In this document: one piece after another, positions 16,741-25,968 of the stretch | Layout of the letters: each line of letters opens with the position of its first letter | Numbering within the stretch: the first letter of the stretch is position 1 | Assembly: GCF_021272345.1 (NCBI RefSeq) | Contig: NZ_JAJSDQ010000002.1 | Location: 496,001 to 560,000, forward strand | DNA length: 64,000 nucleotides | From: Ornithinimicrobium sediminis | GTDB taxonomy: Bacteria; Actinomycetota; Actinomycetes; Actinomycetales; Dermatophilaceae | Reading direction: 5' to 3' | Notes under the pieces: model-generated | What the model was told of the DNA's origin: nothing | The model's database searches: none | Seen by the model: the letters and a program-made list of their open reading frames with translations, nothing else | Translations under genes and position numbers: made by a program

Positions 16741-18180
16741 ATGACTCCAGTGCCGTCCGTGTCCAACTCCATCACCGTCAGGCTCGAGCTCCCCGCGCGC
16801 GTGACCGCGGTGAGCGAGATCACCGGGGCCGTCGAGCGGACGGGGGGCATGGTCACGGCCGTCGACATCACCGAGTCGGGACAGCAGCGGCTGCGTGCCG
16901 ACCTGACCATCGCCACGTTCGGCAGCGAGCACGCCGACGAGTGCGTGGCGGCGATGCGCGAGGTGCACGGGGTCGAGATCGGCAAGGTCAGCGACCGCAC
17001 CTTCCTGGTGCACCTGGGCGGCAAGCTGAGCGTGGAGTCCAAGCTGCCGATCCGCAACCGTGACGACCTGTCCCTCGTCTACACCCCTGGTGTGGCCAAG
17101 ATCTGCCAGGCCATCGTCGAGAACCCCGACGACGCCCGCAGGCTCACCATCAAGCGCAACACCGTCGCGGTCGTCACCGACGGCACCGCGGTGCTCGGCC
17201 TGGGCGACATCGGCCCGCTGGCCGCCATGCCGGTGATGGAGGGCAAGGCGGCGCTGTTCAAGCGGTTCGGCGACATCGACGCCTTCCCGATCTGCCTGGA
17301 CACGACCGACGCCGACCAGATCGTCGCCATCGTCAAGGCGATCTCACCCGGCTTCGCGGGCATCAACCTCGAGGACATCTCGGCCCCCCGCTGCTTCTAC
17401 ATCGAGCGTCGGCTGCGCGAGGAGCTGGACATCCCGGTCTTCCACGACGACCAGCACGGCACCGCGATCGTGGCCCTCGCCGCGCTGCGCAACGCGCTGC
17501 GGGTGGTCGGCAAGAACATCAAGGACGTGCGCATCGTCCTCTCCGGTGCGGGTGCGGCCGGCACCGCCATCCTGCGGCTGCTCATCAAGGCCGGTGCCGT
17601 GCACCTGGTGGTGGCCGACATCAACGGCGTGCTGCACCCGGAGCGGGCCGACCTGGTCGACTCCGCGGACGAGACGCTGACCTGGATCGCGCAGAACACC
17701 AACCCCGACGGTGTGACCGGCTCGCTCAAGGAGGCTCTCGCCGGCTCCGACGTGTTCATCGGGGTCTCCGCGGGCAACATCCTCACCGGCGACGACATCG
17801 CGACGATGGCCACCGACGCCATTGTCTTCGCCATGGCCAACCCGGTGCCGGAGGTCGACCCCGCGGAGGCCAGCCGGCACGCGACCGTCGTGGCCACGGG
17901 GCGCAGCGACTTCGCCAACCAGATCAACAACGTGCTCGTCTTCCCGGGGGTCTTCCGCGGCCTGATCGACTCCGGCACCGAGCAGGTGACCGACGACATG
18001 CTCCTCGCCGCCGCGGTGGCCCTGTCCGACGTCGTCCACGAGGACGAGCGCAACCCCACCTACATCATCCCGAGCGTCTTCAACCCCCGGACCACCAAGG
18101 CCGTGGCAGCCGCCGTGGAGGCCGAGGCACGCGCGGAGGGCGGGGGGCACACCGCACCCGAGCGGCCGCCCATCACGTGA
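16741..18180 (+). CDS. NAD-dependent malic enzyme with N-terminal ACT domain
   Basis: An ACT domain occupies residues 1-80 ([18 protein letters not shown]), followed by the malic domain ([20 protein letters not shown]), the catalytic lysine region [14 protein letters not shown], the metal-binding [12 protein letters not shown] and the NAD-binding loop [15 protein letters not shown]. Its 479 residues fit the short bacterial malic enzymes that convert malate to pyruvate and CO2. ATG 16741 and ATG 16732 are both possible; neither has a clear Shine-Dalgarno, so initiation may be nearly leaderless. Its stop overlaps the VanZ-like gene by GTGA. Confidence 0.92.
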   Translation: MTPVPSVSNSITVRLELPARVTAVSEITGAVERTGGMVTAVDITESGQQRLRADLTIATFGSEHADECVAAMREVHGVEIGKVSDRTFLVHLGGKLSVESKLPIRNRDDLSLVYTPGVAKICQAIVENPDDARRLTIKRNTVAVVTDGTAVLGLGDIGPLAAMPVMEGKAALFKRFGDIDAFPICLDTTDADQIVAIVKAISPGFAGINLEDISAPRCFYIERRLREELDIPVFHDDQHGTAIVALAALRNALRVVGKNIKDVRIVLSGAGAAGTAILRLLIKAGAVHLVVADINGVLHPERADLVDSADETLTWIAQNTNPDGVTGSLKEALAGSDVFIGVSAGNILTGDDIATMATDAIVFAMANPVPEVDPAEASRHATVVATGRSDFANQINNVLVFPGVFRGLIDSGTEQVTDDMLLAAAVALSDVVHEDERNPTYIIPSVFNPRTTKAVAAAVEAEARAEGGGHTAPERPPIT

Positions 18181-18515
18181 GCAGGGCCGCGGGGTGGGGC
18201 CTGTTCGTGCTGCTCCTCCTGGTGCAGGTGCAGGTCCTCTACCTCACCACCGGCACCGGTCCGCCACCGTTCCCGCATGCGGACAAGCTCGTCCATGCGG
18301 CCGTCTTCGCCGCGCCGGCAGCGGTGGCCACGGCGGTGCGGAGCCGCTGGGCGCTGGGCCTGCTCGTGGTGCACGCCCTCGTGAGCGAGCCCTTGCAGGC
18401 GTGGACGACGACGACCCGCCAGGCCGACGTGTGGGACACGGTGGCCGACCTCGTCGGTATCGTGCTGGGCGTGGTGGTCATGCAGAGCATGCGTCGGGCC
18501 GGGGGGCGACCGTGA
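18177..18515 (+). CDS. VanZ-like small membrane protein
   Basis: This 112-residue protein has about four membrane helices, with ADKLVHAAVFAAPAA and VSEPLQAW near the positions of the conserved DK..H and E motifs of VanZ proteins, and a final helix (DTVADLVGIVLGVVV). VanZ relatives are often linked to envelope biology, without a defined reaction. It overlaps its neighbours on both sides by 4 bases and appears to be the middle gene of a malic enzyme-VanZ-YqgE unit. Confidence 0.75.
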   Translation: MSRAAGWGLFVLLLLVQVQVLYLTTGTGPPPFPHADKLVHAAVFAAPAAVATAVRSRWALGLLVVHALVSEPLQAWTTTTRQADVWDTVADLVGIVLGVVVMQSMRRAGGRP

Positions 18516-19072
18516 GCGAGTCCCTGGCGGGGCGTCTCCTCGTCGCGACCCCCAAGACCGGCGACGTCTTCGACCGGTCCGTGGTGCTGGTCCTGGGCCA
18601 CAGCAGCGAGGGGGCCCAGGGCCTCATCCTCAACAAGCCGCTGGACGCCGAGGTCGTCGCGGTGCTGCCCGAGTGGCAGGACCACGTGGTCGCCCCGCCG
18701 CAGCTCTACCAGGGCGGTCCGGTCGGGATGGACAGCGCCATGGGTCTGGCGATGCTGCCGGAGGTCGGCGAGGACGAGGCGGTCGTGGGCGTGCAGATGT
18801 CGCTGGACGGGATCGGGCTGGTCGACCTGGATGCACCGCCCGAGATCGTCACCCACCAGGTCAGCGCGGTGCGCATCTTCGTCGGGTATGCCGGGTGGTC
18901 GCCCGGCCAGCTCGAGGCGGAGATCGAGGAGGGCGCCTGGTATGTCGTGTCGCGTGAGGACAGCGACCCGTTCTGGGCCGACGCCTCGGGCCTGTGGCGC
19001 CACGTCCTGCTGCGTCAGCGCAACACCCTGTCACTGCTGACGACCTACACCTCCCACCCCGACCACAACTGA
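18512..19072 (+). CDS. YqgE/AlgH family protein (DUF179)
   Basis: The GTG at 18512 gives 186 residues, matching the family. Diagnostic segments are RLLVATPKTGDVFDRSVV, HSSEGAQGLILNKPL and the later VRIFVGYAGWSPGQLEAEI; the end has LWRHVLLRQ. Proteins of this family are widespread and cytosolic, but their biochemical role is not settled; AlgH in Pseudomonas affects alginate regulation. It overlaps the preceding gene by GTGA. Confidence 0.92.
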   Translation: MSESLAGRLLVATPKTGDVFDRSVVLVLGHSSEGAQGLILNKPLDAEVVAVLPEWQDHVVAPPQLYQGGPVGMDSAMGLAMLPEVGEDEAVVGVQMSLDGIGLVDLDAPPEIVTHQVSAVRIFVGYAGWSPGQLEAEIEEGAWYVVSREDSDPFWADASGLWRHVLLRQRNTLSLLTTYTSHPDHN

Positions 19073-19108
19073 GCGGGCGCGCGCAGGCGGGCGGCATACA
19101 GTGGGCAC

Positions 19109-19429
19109 ATGGACCTGCCGATCCACGCGATGAGCCAGCAGCCTCTCGAGAGCCCCGAGGCGCCGAGCGCGCCCACTCCGCGCACCGCGGTGCTCGAGCG
19201 GGAGGACACCCGCACGGACCCGCAGCTCAGCGAGCCGGGCGACCACGAGCGTCTCGCGCACTACGTGCGCAAGGAGAAGATCCTCGAGAGCGCGATGTCC
19301 GGGGAGCCCGTGACCGCCCTGTGCGGCAAGGTCTGGGTGCCCGGCCGGGACCCCAAGAAGTTCCCGGTGTGCCCGACCTGCAAGGAGATCTACGAGGGCC
19401 TGCGCGCCCCGCAGGACGGCGGCGAGTGA
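19109..19429 (+). CDS. DUF3039 zinc-ribbon-like protein
   Basis: The 106-residue protein is an actinobacterial family of unknown function. After a variable N-terminus comes the conserved core (DHERLAHYVRKEKILESAMS) and four likely metal ligands in ALCGKVWVPGR...PVCPTCKEIYEGL. The gene sits just upstream of a DEAD/DEAH helicase, an order seen repeatedly in actinobacteria, so the two may work together in nucleic-acid repair or processing. That link is inferred from gene order. Confidence 0.88.
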   Translation: MDLPIHAMSQQPLESPEAPSAPTPRTAVLEREDTRTDPQLSEPGDHERLAHYVRKEKILESAMSGEPVTALCGKVWVPGRDPKKFPVCPTCKEIYEGLRAPQDGGE

Positions 19430-19551
19430 GAGCTCGCCGCACGAGCGGCTGCTCACCGGCTTCTCGCGGGTAATAACACGAGCAGGGCTGTGGGGTGCCT
19501 CACCGGCGCCCCGGGCATGTCGGTCGGCGAAGTTGCCTATCCTTCACCACG

Positions 19552-21303
19552 ATGTCCACCACTGCCGCCTCGCACCTCTCGCCCGCCTACCCGGAGCGGG
19601 CGGCCTGGGGCACCGCCGGCAAGCTGCGCGCCTGGCAGGCCCAGGCCCTGAGGACCTACCTCGCCGAGCGTCCGCGTGACTTCCTGGCCGTCGCGACCCC
19701 CGGGGCCGGCAAGACGACGTTCGCGCTGCGGGTGGCTACCGAGCTGCTCGACCGCGGTGAGATCGAGCGGGTGACCGTCGTGGCGCCGACCGAGCACCTG
19801 CGCACGCAGTGGGCCGACGCGGCCGCCAAGGTCGGCATCCGGATCGACCCGCGCTTCTCCAACGCCCAGGGCCGCCACGGGCGGGAGTTCCAGGGCGTGG
19901 CGGTGACCTACGCGGGCGTGGCCAGCAAGCCGCTGCTGCACCGTGCCCGCACCGAGGCGGCCCGGACCCTGGTCATCCTCGACGAGGTCCACCACGGTGG
20001 GGACGCGCTGTCGTGGGGCGAGGCGATCCGTGAGGCGTTCGAGCCGGCGACCCGGCGCCTGGCCCTGACCGGCACACCGTTCCGCTCCGACACCGCCGCC
20101 ATCCCCTTCGTGCGCTACGAGATGGACGAGCAGGGGGTCCTGCGCTCCAGCGCCGACTACACCTACGGCTACGCCGAGGCTCTGCGCGACGGTGTGGTGC
20201 GCCCGGTGCTCTTCCTGGCCTACGGCGGCAGCATGCGGTGGCGCACCCGCGCCGGCGACGAGGTCCACGCTCGGCTCGGTGAGCCCGTGACCAAGGACGT
20301 GACGGCCCAGGCCTGGCGCACCGCGCTGGACCCGGCGGGTCAGTGGGTGCCCTCGGTGCTGCAGGCCGCCGACAAGCGGCTCAGTGAGGTGCGCCGCCAC
20401 GTGGACGACGCCGGGGGCCTGGTGATCGCAACCGACCACCGGGCCGCAAAGTCCTACGCGCGTCGCCTGGAGGAGATCTGCGGCGAGCCGGTGACGGTGG
20501 TCCTGTCCGACGACGCGGGGGCCTCCCGTCGCATCGAGGAGTTCGCCGAGGGCACGAACCGGTGGATGGTGGCGGTGCGCATGGTCTCCGAAGGGGTCGA
20601 CGTGCCCCGCCTGTGCGTCGGGGTCTACGCCACGTCGACCTCGACGCCGCTGTTCTTCGCCCAGGCGATCGGCCGCTTCGTGCGCGCCCGGCGCCGTGGC
20701 GAGACCGCCTCGATCTTCCTGCCCAGCGTGCCACCCGTGCTCGAGCACGCCGGCAACCTGGAGCTCGAGCGCGACCACGCCCTCGACAAGCCCCGGAGCC
20801 CCGGGGACGAGGACGACCTGTGGTCCGCGGAGGAGGGGCTGCTGCGCCAGGCCCAGACCGGTGAGCAGGCCCTCGACTCCACGACGGCCTTCGAGGCGCT
20901 GGAGTCGGACGCAGAGTTCGACCACGTGCTCTTCGACGCGGAGCAGTTCGGCATGGGTGGCCTGCCGGGCAGCGAGGACGAGGAGGCATACCTCGGACTG
21001 CCCGGTCTGCTGGAGCCCGACCAGGTCGCCCATGTGCTGCGCGACCGGCAGCGCAAGCAGCAGCGTTCCGGAGGGGGGCGCGAGGTCGCCGAGCGGGTGG
21101 CCACCCACCGTGCCCTGGCTGAGCAGCGCAAGGAGCTCAACACGCTGGTCTCGGCCTACGCCCGCAAGTCGGGCCAGCCCCATGCCGTCGTGCACGCCGA
21201 GCTGCGTCGCACCTGCGGTGGCCCGGAGCTGGCCACCGCCAGCACCGAGGAGGTCCTGGCCCGCATCGACGCCATCCGCCGATGGTTCGTCGGCCGCCGC
21301 TGA
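19552..21303 (+). CDS. DEAD/DEAH-box superfamily 2 helicase
   Basis: This 583-residue protein has helicase motifs in order: Q-like KLRAWQAQALRTYL, Walker A ATPGAGKTTFA, motif II LDEVHHGG, motif III ALTGTPFRSD, then the second RecA domain with VSEGVDVPRL and QAIGRFVRARR. It resembles the SSL2/type III restriction-like helicases of actinobacteria. A C-terminal helical domain of about 190 residues follows, without a nuclease motif I recognise. ATG at 19552 is chosen because the conserved N-terminus begins there. The substrate is unknown; DNA repair is plausible. Confidence 0.88.
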   Translation: MSTTAASHLSPAYPERAAWGTAGKLRAWQAQALRTYLAERPRDFLAVATPGAGKTTFALRVATELLDRGEIERVTVVAPTEHLRTQWADAAAKVGIRIDPRFSNAQGRHGREFQGVAVTYAGVASKPLLHRARTEAARTLVILDEVHHGGDALSWGEAIREAFEPATRRLALTGTPFRSDTAAIPFVRYEMDEQGVLRSSADYTYGYAEALRDGVVRPVLFLAYGGSMRWRTRAGDEVHARLGEPVTKDVTAQAWRTALDPAGQWVPSVLQAADKRLSEVRRHVDDAGGLVIATDHRAAKSYARRLEEICGEPVTVVLSDDAGASRRIEEFAEGTNRWMVAVRMVSEGVDVPRLCVGVYATSTSTPLFFAQAIGRFVRARRRGETASIFLPSVPPVLEHAGNLELERDHALDKPRSPGDEDDLWSAEEGLLRQAQTGEQALDSTTAFEALESDAEFDHVLFDAEQFGMGGLPGSEDEEAYLGLPGLLEPDQVAHVLRDRQRKQQRSGGGREVAERVATHRALAEQRKELNTLVSAYARKSGQPHAVVHAELRRTCGGPELATASTEEVLARIDAIRRWFVGRR

Positions 21304-21349
21304 GAGGCTGAGACCGACCGCGGGCCACCCGTGCGGCTGTCGCCCCACA

Positions 21350-21564
21350 CCGGGCTCACGCTGACGGTCGAGCACTCTTTCGGCGTCCCGTGCGCTGATC
21401 GACCCGTCGAGACCGGGCCGGGGACGGGCGTAGAGGTCCCACCCTCCCGGGTCGGTCCTGACGAACAGCGTGAACGGGCCGACGTCCTCGGCGGCGGCCG
21501 TCGCGCGGGGGACCGTGTCGTCGTAGGTCTCCACGCGTTCCAGCAGGGCCGGCGACGAGGTCAC
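21350..21564 (-). pseudogene. N-terminal fragment of a GNAT-family acetyltransferase
   Basis: From a GTG at 21564 the minus strand encodes about 70 residues (ALLERVETYDDTVPRATAAA, VGPFTLFVRTDPGGWDLYAR, then AERVLDRQRE). These match the N-terminal domain that precedes the GNAT fold in many actinobacterial acetyltransferases. The similarity ends where the helicase gene's tail begins, so the acetyl-CoA-binding domain is missing. The rest of the 405-base interval between the helicase and the DUF1801 gene holds no convincing gene. Confidence 0.5.
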
Positions 21565-21708
21565 CCTCCCGAGGAGGCCCCATGGCGGCCGAGGACCCGC
21601 AGGCGGGCGCAGTGCAGCCGTGCCACGATGTGGAGGGCGGACCGGTCGCGCACCCCGGCCCGCACCCGAGAGCGATGCTCCGCCGCATACCCGAGTAGGA
21701 GTGACCCG

Positions 21709-22152
21709 ATGGCCCCCGCCACCGAGCAGGACAGCTCCGGCGGCTTCACCGCCGAGGAGAAGGCGGCCATGAAGGAGCGCGCCGCTGAGCTCCGAGCGCA
21801 GAAGGGCGGCAGGAAGAAGGAGGCCGACCTCCAGGCGCTCCTCGACAAGATCGCCGAGATGCCTCCGGCCGACCAGGAGGTCGCCGCCGGTCTGCACACG
21901 CTCATCACCGAGACTGCGCCCGAGCTGGAGCCGAGGACGTGGTACGGCATGCCCGCGTACGCCAGGGACGGCAAGGTGCTCCTCTTCGTGCAACCGGCCG
22001 GGAAGTTCGGCACCCGCTACTGCACGCTCGGCTTCAACGACAACGCCCAGCTCGACGACGGTGTCATGTGGCCCACCGGGTATGCCGTCACGCAGCTGAC
22101 CCCGGCCGTCAAGGGGAGGGTTGCCGCACTGGTGACCAGGGCGGTCGGGTAA
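21709..22152 (+). CDS. DUF1801/YdhG-like protein
   Basis: This 147-residue protein has a charged N-terminal helix region, then the YdhG/DUF1801 core (TAPELEPRTWYGMPAYARDG, FVQPAGKFGTRYCTLGF, GVMWPTGYAVTQL). The fold is shared with the Fra/frataxin-like iron-chaperone candidates and is common in actinobacteria; its function is unproven. The start ATG has taggag upstream. It is followed by a membrane protein on the same strand with no clear functional link. Confidence 0.8.
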   Translation: MAPATEQDSSGGFTAEEKAAMKERAAELRAQKGGRKKEADLQALLDKIAEMPPADQEVAAGLHTLITETAPELEPRTWYGMPAYARDGKVLLFVQPAGKFGTRYCTLGFNDNAQLDDGVMWPTGYAVTQLTPAVKGRVAALVTRAVG

Positions 22153-22217
22153 GCGCGGCCCGGCTGGCCTGGGTCCGCCGGGCTGGACACTTCGATGGGA
22201 CGGACGGTCACACGACG

Positions 22218-22787
22218 ATGGAGATCGCGCAGGCACAGGCCGACGTGCGCAGGACCTACTCAGGCGGTTGGGGCGGCCCGGCCGTCTCTGCGCTCATCTG
22301 GCTCGCAGCCGGTGTGACCGCCGACCTTTTCGGCACGAGCGCGGGTGCGGCGGTCCTCTTCCTCGCCGGGGCCGCGCTCATCTTCCCGGTCAACCTCGCG
22401 CTCAACCGGCTGGTGAGCGGTGAGGTCGACCTGCCGGCAGGACATCCGATGCGAGGCCTGGCGATGCAGACCGCAGCGACCATGGCGGTGATGCTCCTGG
22501 CGTTGTGGATGGTCTCGTCGGTGGTGCCCGGGGCCTTCTTCCCGCTCGCGATGGTGGCCGTCGGCGCTCACTACCTCCCCTTCTCGCACCTCTACGGGGA
22601 GCCCGCCTTCCTGGTCGCGGGAGCCGTGCAGTGCGTGGCGGGCCTGCTCGTCCTGGTGAGCGAGACCTCCGACGTCTTCGGTGCCTATGTGATGGCCGGC
22701 CTGTTGGCGCTGACGTCGGTCACGCTGGTCCTTCGCCACCGACGGCGCGTCCGAGGGCCGCGAGGTGAGCGCCTCGCCCGGACCTAG
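22218..22787 (+). CDS. DUF7010-like membrane protein
   Basis: The ATG at 22218 gives 189 residues with about six membrane helices, beginning GPAVSALIWLAAGVTADLFG and including LIFPVNLALNRLVSGEVDLP and HYLPFSHLYGEPAFL. The pattern of short loops with HYLPF and LYGEP is shared by uncharacterised integral membrane proteins of this type. A basic C-terminus faces the cytosol. No substrate or partner is evident. Confidence 0.7.
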   Translation: MEIAQAQADVRRTYSGGWGGPAVSALIWLAAGVTADLFGTSAGAAVLFLAGAALIFPVNLALNRLVSGEVDLPAGHPMRGLAMQTAATMAVMLLALWMVSSVVPGAFFPLAMVAVGAHYLPFSHLYGEPAFLVAGAVQCVAGLLVLVSETSDVFGAYVMAGLLALTSVTLVLRHRRRVRGPRGERLART

Positions 22788-22796
22788 GCTTCAGAC

Positions 22797-23636
22797 GTGG
22801 GGGCTGACGCCGAGGAGGAGCCGACGCCGCTGGGCACGCAGGGCGTGACTCACGTGGTCCGGGTCGGGACCACCGTCCGGCGTCCGGTGCGTCCGTTCAC
22901 CGCGACCGTCCAGGTGTACCTGGCTCACCTGCACGCCCACGGCTTCCGTTCGGCGCCGAGGCCGCTCGGGTACGACGAGCAGGGCCGGGAGGTGCTCTCG
23001 TTCGTCGAGGGTGACGTGCCGACCGAGCCCCTCCCCGACGACGCCACCGGGGACCGCGTGCTCGCCGACCTCGCGGTGCTGGTCCGGCGGCTACACGACG
23101 CATCGGCGGGCTTCGTGCCTCCGCCCGACGCCGTCTGGGGGACCCTTCCGGGAGAACCGCCGCGCGGTGTCGTCCCGCTCTTCGAGGAGCCGGAGCTGGT
23201 CTCGCACCAGGACTACTGCCCCGGCAACGTCGTCTTTGTGGGCGGCCGGCCCACCGCGCTGATCGACTTCGACCTCGCCCGGCCCACGACGCGGGTCGCT
23301 GACCTGGTCAACGCGCTGCACTGGTGGGTGCCGCTGCTGCACCCCCTCGACCGTGCGCCCTCGCTGGTCGAGGCCGACGTGGCTGAGCGCGTCCGGCTGT
23401 TCGCCGACGCCTACGACATGCCGCCCGGCATGCGGGCACAGGTAGTGCCCCTCGCCGTGCAGCGGGCGCGCAACAGCACGGTGACGATGCGGGCAGCCGC
23501 CGTCGCCGACCCGGTCTTCCGGCGGTGGTGGGAAGCCGGGGTCAAGGACCGGCTGCCCAGGGCGGAACAGTGGCTCCTGGCCGAGGCCGACCGCATCACC
23601 GAGCAGCTCATGACCTCGCCGCATCGACCCTCATGA
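22797..23636 (+). CDS. APH-family phosphotransferase
   Basis: The 279-residue protein shows the aminoglycoside-phosphotransferase/choline-kinase fold. The catalytic loop is LVSHQDYCPGNVVFVGG (HxDxxxxN) and the metal-binding segment is TALIDFDLARP. Glycine-rich ATP-loop conservation at the N-terminus is weak. Many chromosomal members phosphorylate housekeeping small molecules and are not resistance enzymes; nothing here points to an antibiotic substrate. It starts at GTG 22797, 10 bases after the membrane protein gene, without a strong RBS. Confidence 0.85.
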   Translation: MGADAEEEPTPLGTQGVTHVVRVGTTVRRPVRPFTATVQVYLAHLHAHGFRSAPRPLGYDEQGREVLSFVEGDVPTEPLPDDATGDRVLADLAVLVRRLHDASAGFVPPPDAVWGTLPGEPPRGVVPLFEEPELVSHQDYCPGNVVFVGGRPTALIDFDLARPTTRVADLVNALHWWVPLLHPLDRAPSLVEADVAERVRLFADAYDMPPGMRAQVVPLAVQRARNSTVTMRAAAVADPVFRRWWEAGVKDRLPRAEQWLLAEADRITEQLMTSPHRPS

Positions 23637-23735
23637 AGCCGGCCGCTCCGCCCCCGGCCCTCGAGCCTCCGGGGTGCGAGGTGCAGCCGGGGGTGCCAAG
23701 GTGGAAAGAACATCCACACCCGTGAGGAGAAGCAC

Positions 23736-24326
23736 ATGAGCTCGGTCGAACGGCCCCCCGCGATCGTTCGCTGGACGCGCCAGCTCGAGGAGGCCACTGC
23801 CCTCGACGGGCCCGTCCACGCGCTGGAGCCGTCGATCCGCTCCGCCTTCGGCAGCGGGACGCGTGGTGCGGTGCTGCGCGGCGACTGGCTGGGTCACGCC
23901 CTGCACCCCGTGCTCACCGACGTCGTCATCGGCACCTGGACCTCCGCCACCGTGCTGGACATCTTCGGCGGGCGCGAGTCCTCGCCGGCGGCCCAGAGGC
24001 TCGTCGGCACCGGGCTCCTGGCGGTCGGTCCCACGGCGTGGACCGGGTGGGCGGAGTGGTCGGCGGCGGACACGCGCGACAAGCGGGTGGGCCTCGTGCA
24101 CGCGGCGGCCAACGCCGTCGCGATCGGCGCGTATGCGGCGTCGTGGGTCACCCGCAGGAAGGGCAGGCATGACCTCGGTGCAGGCCTCGCACTTGCCGGG
24201 GTGACCGTCTCCGGAGTCGGCGCCTACCTGGGTGGGCACCTCGCAGCCGCGCGCAACGTGGGCTCCCACCACCCCGCCTTCGACGACGCGGGCCCCGACG
24301 TGCGTGCCGCGGAGGTCACCGGCTGA
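23736..24326 (+). CDS. DUF2231 membrane protein
   Basis: This 196-residue protein has four membrane helices after an 80-residue cytosolic start. The diagnostic stretch is GDWLGHALHPVLTDVVIGTW; later HAAANAVAIGAYAASW and VSGVGAYLGGHLA follow. DUF2231 proteins sometimes accompany heme or redox proteins, but the role is unknown. A good RBS (gaggagaagcac) precedes the ATG. Confidence 0.85.
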   Translation: MSSVERPPAIVRWTRQLEEATALDGPVHALEPSIRSAFGSGTRGAVLRGDWLGHALHPVLTDVVIGTWTSATVLDIFGGRESSPAAQRLVGTGLLAVGPTAWTGWAEWSAADTRDKRVGLVHAAANAVAIGAYAASWVTRRKGRHDLGAGLALAGVTVSGVGAYLGGHLAAARNVGSHHPAFDDAGPDVRAAEVTG

Positions 24327-24363
24327 GCATGGCTCACCACGCCCGTCGCGACGGCCTCCGCTG

Positions 24364-24582
24364 CTACAGGATCGCCAGCTTGTGGAACGGGCTCGGGATA
24401 CGCACCGTCTGCGCGCCGAAGTCGACCGTGACCGCGTCTGCCTCCACCCCGACGACGCGGCCCATGCCGTACGAGTCGTGGTTGACCCGGTCGGCGCAGC
24501 TGAACTGGGCGATTACCGGCTCGGGGTCGGGCCGGAAGGGACTCGTGGCGAGATGTCGCCGCCGTGCAGGCAAAGTTGGCAT
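24364..24582 (-). CDS. small conserved actinobacterial protein with Tudor/CarD-like sequence
   Basis: The ATG at 24582 gives 72 residues beginning MPTLPARRRHLATSPFRPDP; a start three codons earlier is possible. The C-terminal half (FSCADRVNHDSYGMGRVVGV, VTVDFGAQTVRIPSP) has the pattern of small beta-barrel modules like those at the N-terminus of CarD or the end of UvrD/PcrA, where it contacts RNA polymerase or DNA. Whether this stand-alone version does so is unknown. Confidence 0.72.
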   Translation of the reverse strand: MPTLPARRRHLATSPFRPDPEPVIAQFSCADRVNHDSYGMGRVVGVEADAVTVDFGAQTVRIPSPFHKLAIL

Positions 24583-24678
24583 CACTGTCATTATGCACCC
24601 CACAGCGGGGAGCGGCTGACCGTGGACCCGGGCGACGCGGCGCCGCAGTGCCGGCCGCCCGGGGCGAGTTGCTGCCGG

Positions 24679-25827
24679 TCAGTACAGGAACATCGGCTTG
24701 CCGCGCACGTGGCGCACCTTCGGAAGGTAGTTGTCGGCGTCGTAGAGCTCGCCCACGTCGACGCGCTTGACTCCGTCACCGGTGACCGAGATCGGGACGC
24801 TGGTGTAGGTGCCGCTGCGCAGGGCGACCATGCGGCCGGTGGAGCCGTCGAGTGCCAGGTCGGCGGCCATGACGGCGTAGTTGCTGGCCACCATGAGGTC
24901 CAACGAGTCCGGGCTGCCCGAGCGCATCAGGTAGCCGACCTGCTGGTAGACGATGTCCTGCCCGGTGCGCTCCTTGATGAGCTCGCCGGTCAGCTGCCCG
25001 ATGCCGCCGAGCTTGCGGTGGCCGTAGGCGTCCTCCTCACCGCTGAGCATCATGTCCCCGCCCTTGATGGTGGCGCCCTCGGAGATCGTCAGCATCGCGT
25101 AGGACGAGGGGTTGCGTGCCTTGTCACCGACCAGCAGGTCGCACACCTTGTCGATGTCGAAGGGCACCTCCGAGATGAGTGCGCGGTCCACACCGGCCAG
25201 GTATGCGGTGATGAGGGAGGTCTCCCCGCTGTAGCGACCGAAGAGCTCCACCACGGCGATGCGCTCGTGGGAGCCGGTGGACGTGCGCAGGTTGTGGATG
25301 AACTGCACACCGCGTGTGATGGCCGTCGAGAAGCCGATGCAGTAGTCGGTGCCGTGCACGTCGTTGTCCATCGTCTTGGGGATGGCGATCGTCGGCACAC
25401 CCTCGTTGTGCATGCGCAGGCCGTAGGACAGGGTGTCGTCGCCGCCGATCGGGATGAGCACGTCGATGCCCGCGTGCTCGAGCACCTTGAGCACGTGCGG
25501 GGTGAAGTCGTAGGGCCCCTCACCCACGGCCTGGTCGGCCAGGAATTCGGGCACCTCGCTGCGGCGCATGCGGCCGGGGTTGGTGCGCGAGCTGTGCAGG
25601 AAGGTGCCGCCGCTGCGGTCGACGGTCCTCACCCGGTTGGGGTCCAGCGGCAGCAGGTTGGCCTTGACGGACCCGGGGTCGTCGAGGTCGGTGGTGACCA
25701 GGCCCGCCCATCCCCGACGGATGCCGACGACCTCGTGGCCCTCGTCGTGGACGCGGTTGACCACCGCTTTGATGCAGGGGTTGAGGCCCGGCACGTCGCC
25801 TCCGCCGGTCAGGATGCCGATCCGCAT
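24679..25827 (-). CDS. phosphofructokinase with pyrophosphate-dependent signature
   Basis: The protein is 382 residues with the N-terminal loop [16 protein letters not shown]. The phosphoryl-donor residues are GGDDT (Asp at the position that is Gly in E. coli PfkA) and PKTMDND (Lys in place of Gly), the pair that in this family marks pyrophosphate-dependent enzymes. Fructose-6-phosphate contacts ([17 protein letters not shown]) are present. It would interconvert fructose 6-phosphate and fructose 1,6-bisphosphate in either direction using PPi. An IclR regulator is divergent from it. The start ATG at 25827 follows a weak RBS. Confidence 0.88.
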   Translation of the reverse strand: MRIGILTGGGDVPGLNPCIKAVVNRVHDEGHEVVGIRRGWAGLVTTDLDDPGSVKANLLPLDPNRVRTVDRSGGTFLHSSRTNPGRMRRSEVPEFLADQAVGEGPYDFTPHVLKVLEHAGIDVLIPIGGDDTLSYGLRMHNEGVPTIAIPKTMDNDVHGTDYCIGFSTAITRGVQFIHNLRTSTGSHERIAVVELFGRYSGETSLITAYLAGVDRALISEVPFDIDKVCDLLVGDKARNPSSYAMLTISEGATIKGGDMMLSGEEDAYGHRKLGGIGQLTGELIKERTGQDIVYQQVGYLMRSGSPDSLDLMVASNYAVMAADLALDGSTGRMVALRSGTYTSVPISVTGDGVKRVDVGELYDADNYLPKVRHVRGKPMFLY

Positions 25828-25852
25828 GCTCTTGCTGCCCTTCACTTGTGAC

Positions 25853-25870
25853 GTGTGAGGTGGTTCACAC
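25853..25870. promoter_or_regulatory. candidate operator between phosphofructokinase and IclR genes
   Basis: GTGTGA and TCACAC form a perfect 6-bp inverted repeat with a 6-bp spacer, 26 bases before the phosphofructokinase start and about 100 bases before the IclR start. The size and position fit a dimeric regulator site controlling one or both genes. Confidence 0.35.
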
Positions 25871-25968
25871 CTGGCGCCGCCATGGTACGGGTCGGCCCGG
25901 GCTGCCGGTATGCCGGGTGCGGGCCGTGTCGTGTGGCACGCGCGGGTGGCGTTGCTAGCCTGCGTCGG

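Noticed and set aside
19537-22236. 899-codon open frame on the minus strand opposite the helicase
   Set aside because: It mirrors the helicase codons, is low in complexity and has no domain; only a short piece near 21350-21564 resembles a real protein (GNAT fragment), reported separately.
22797-23636. Aminoglycoside-resistance gene
   Set aside because: The APH fold is shared by many housekeeping kinases, and there is no resistance-gene context or mobile element nearby.
24232-25851. 539-codon plus-strand frame opposite the phosphofructokinase
   Set aside because: Val/Asp/His-rich shadow of the phosphofructokinase; no motif or start signal.
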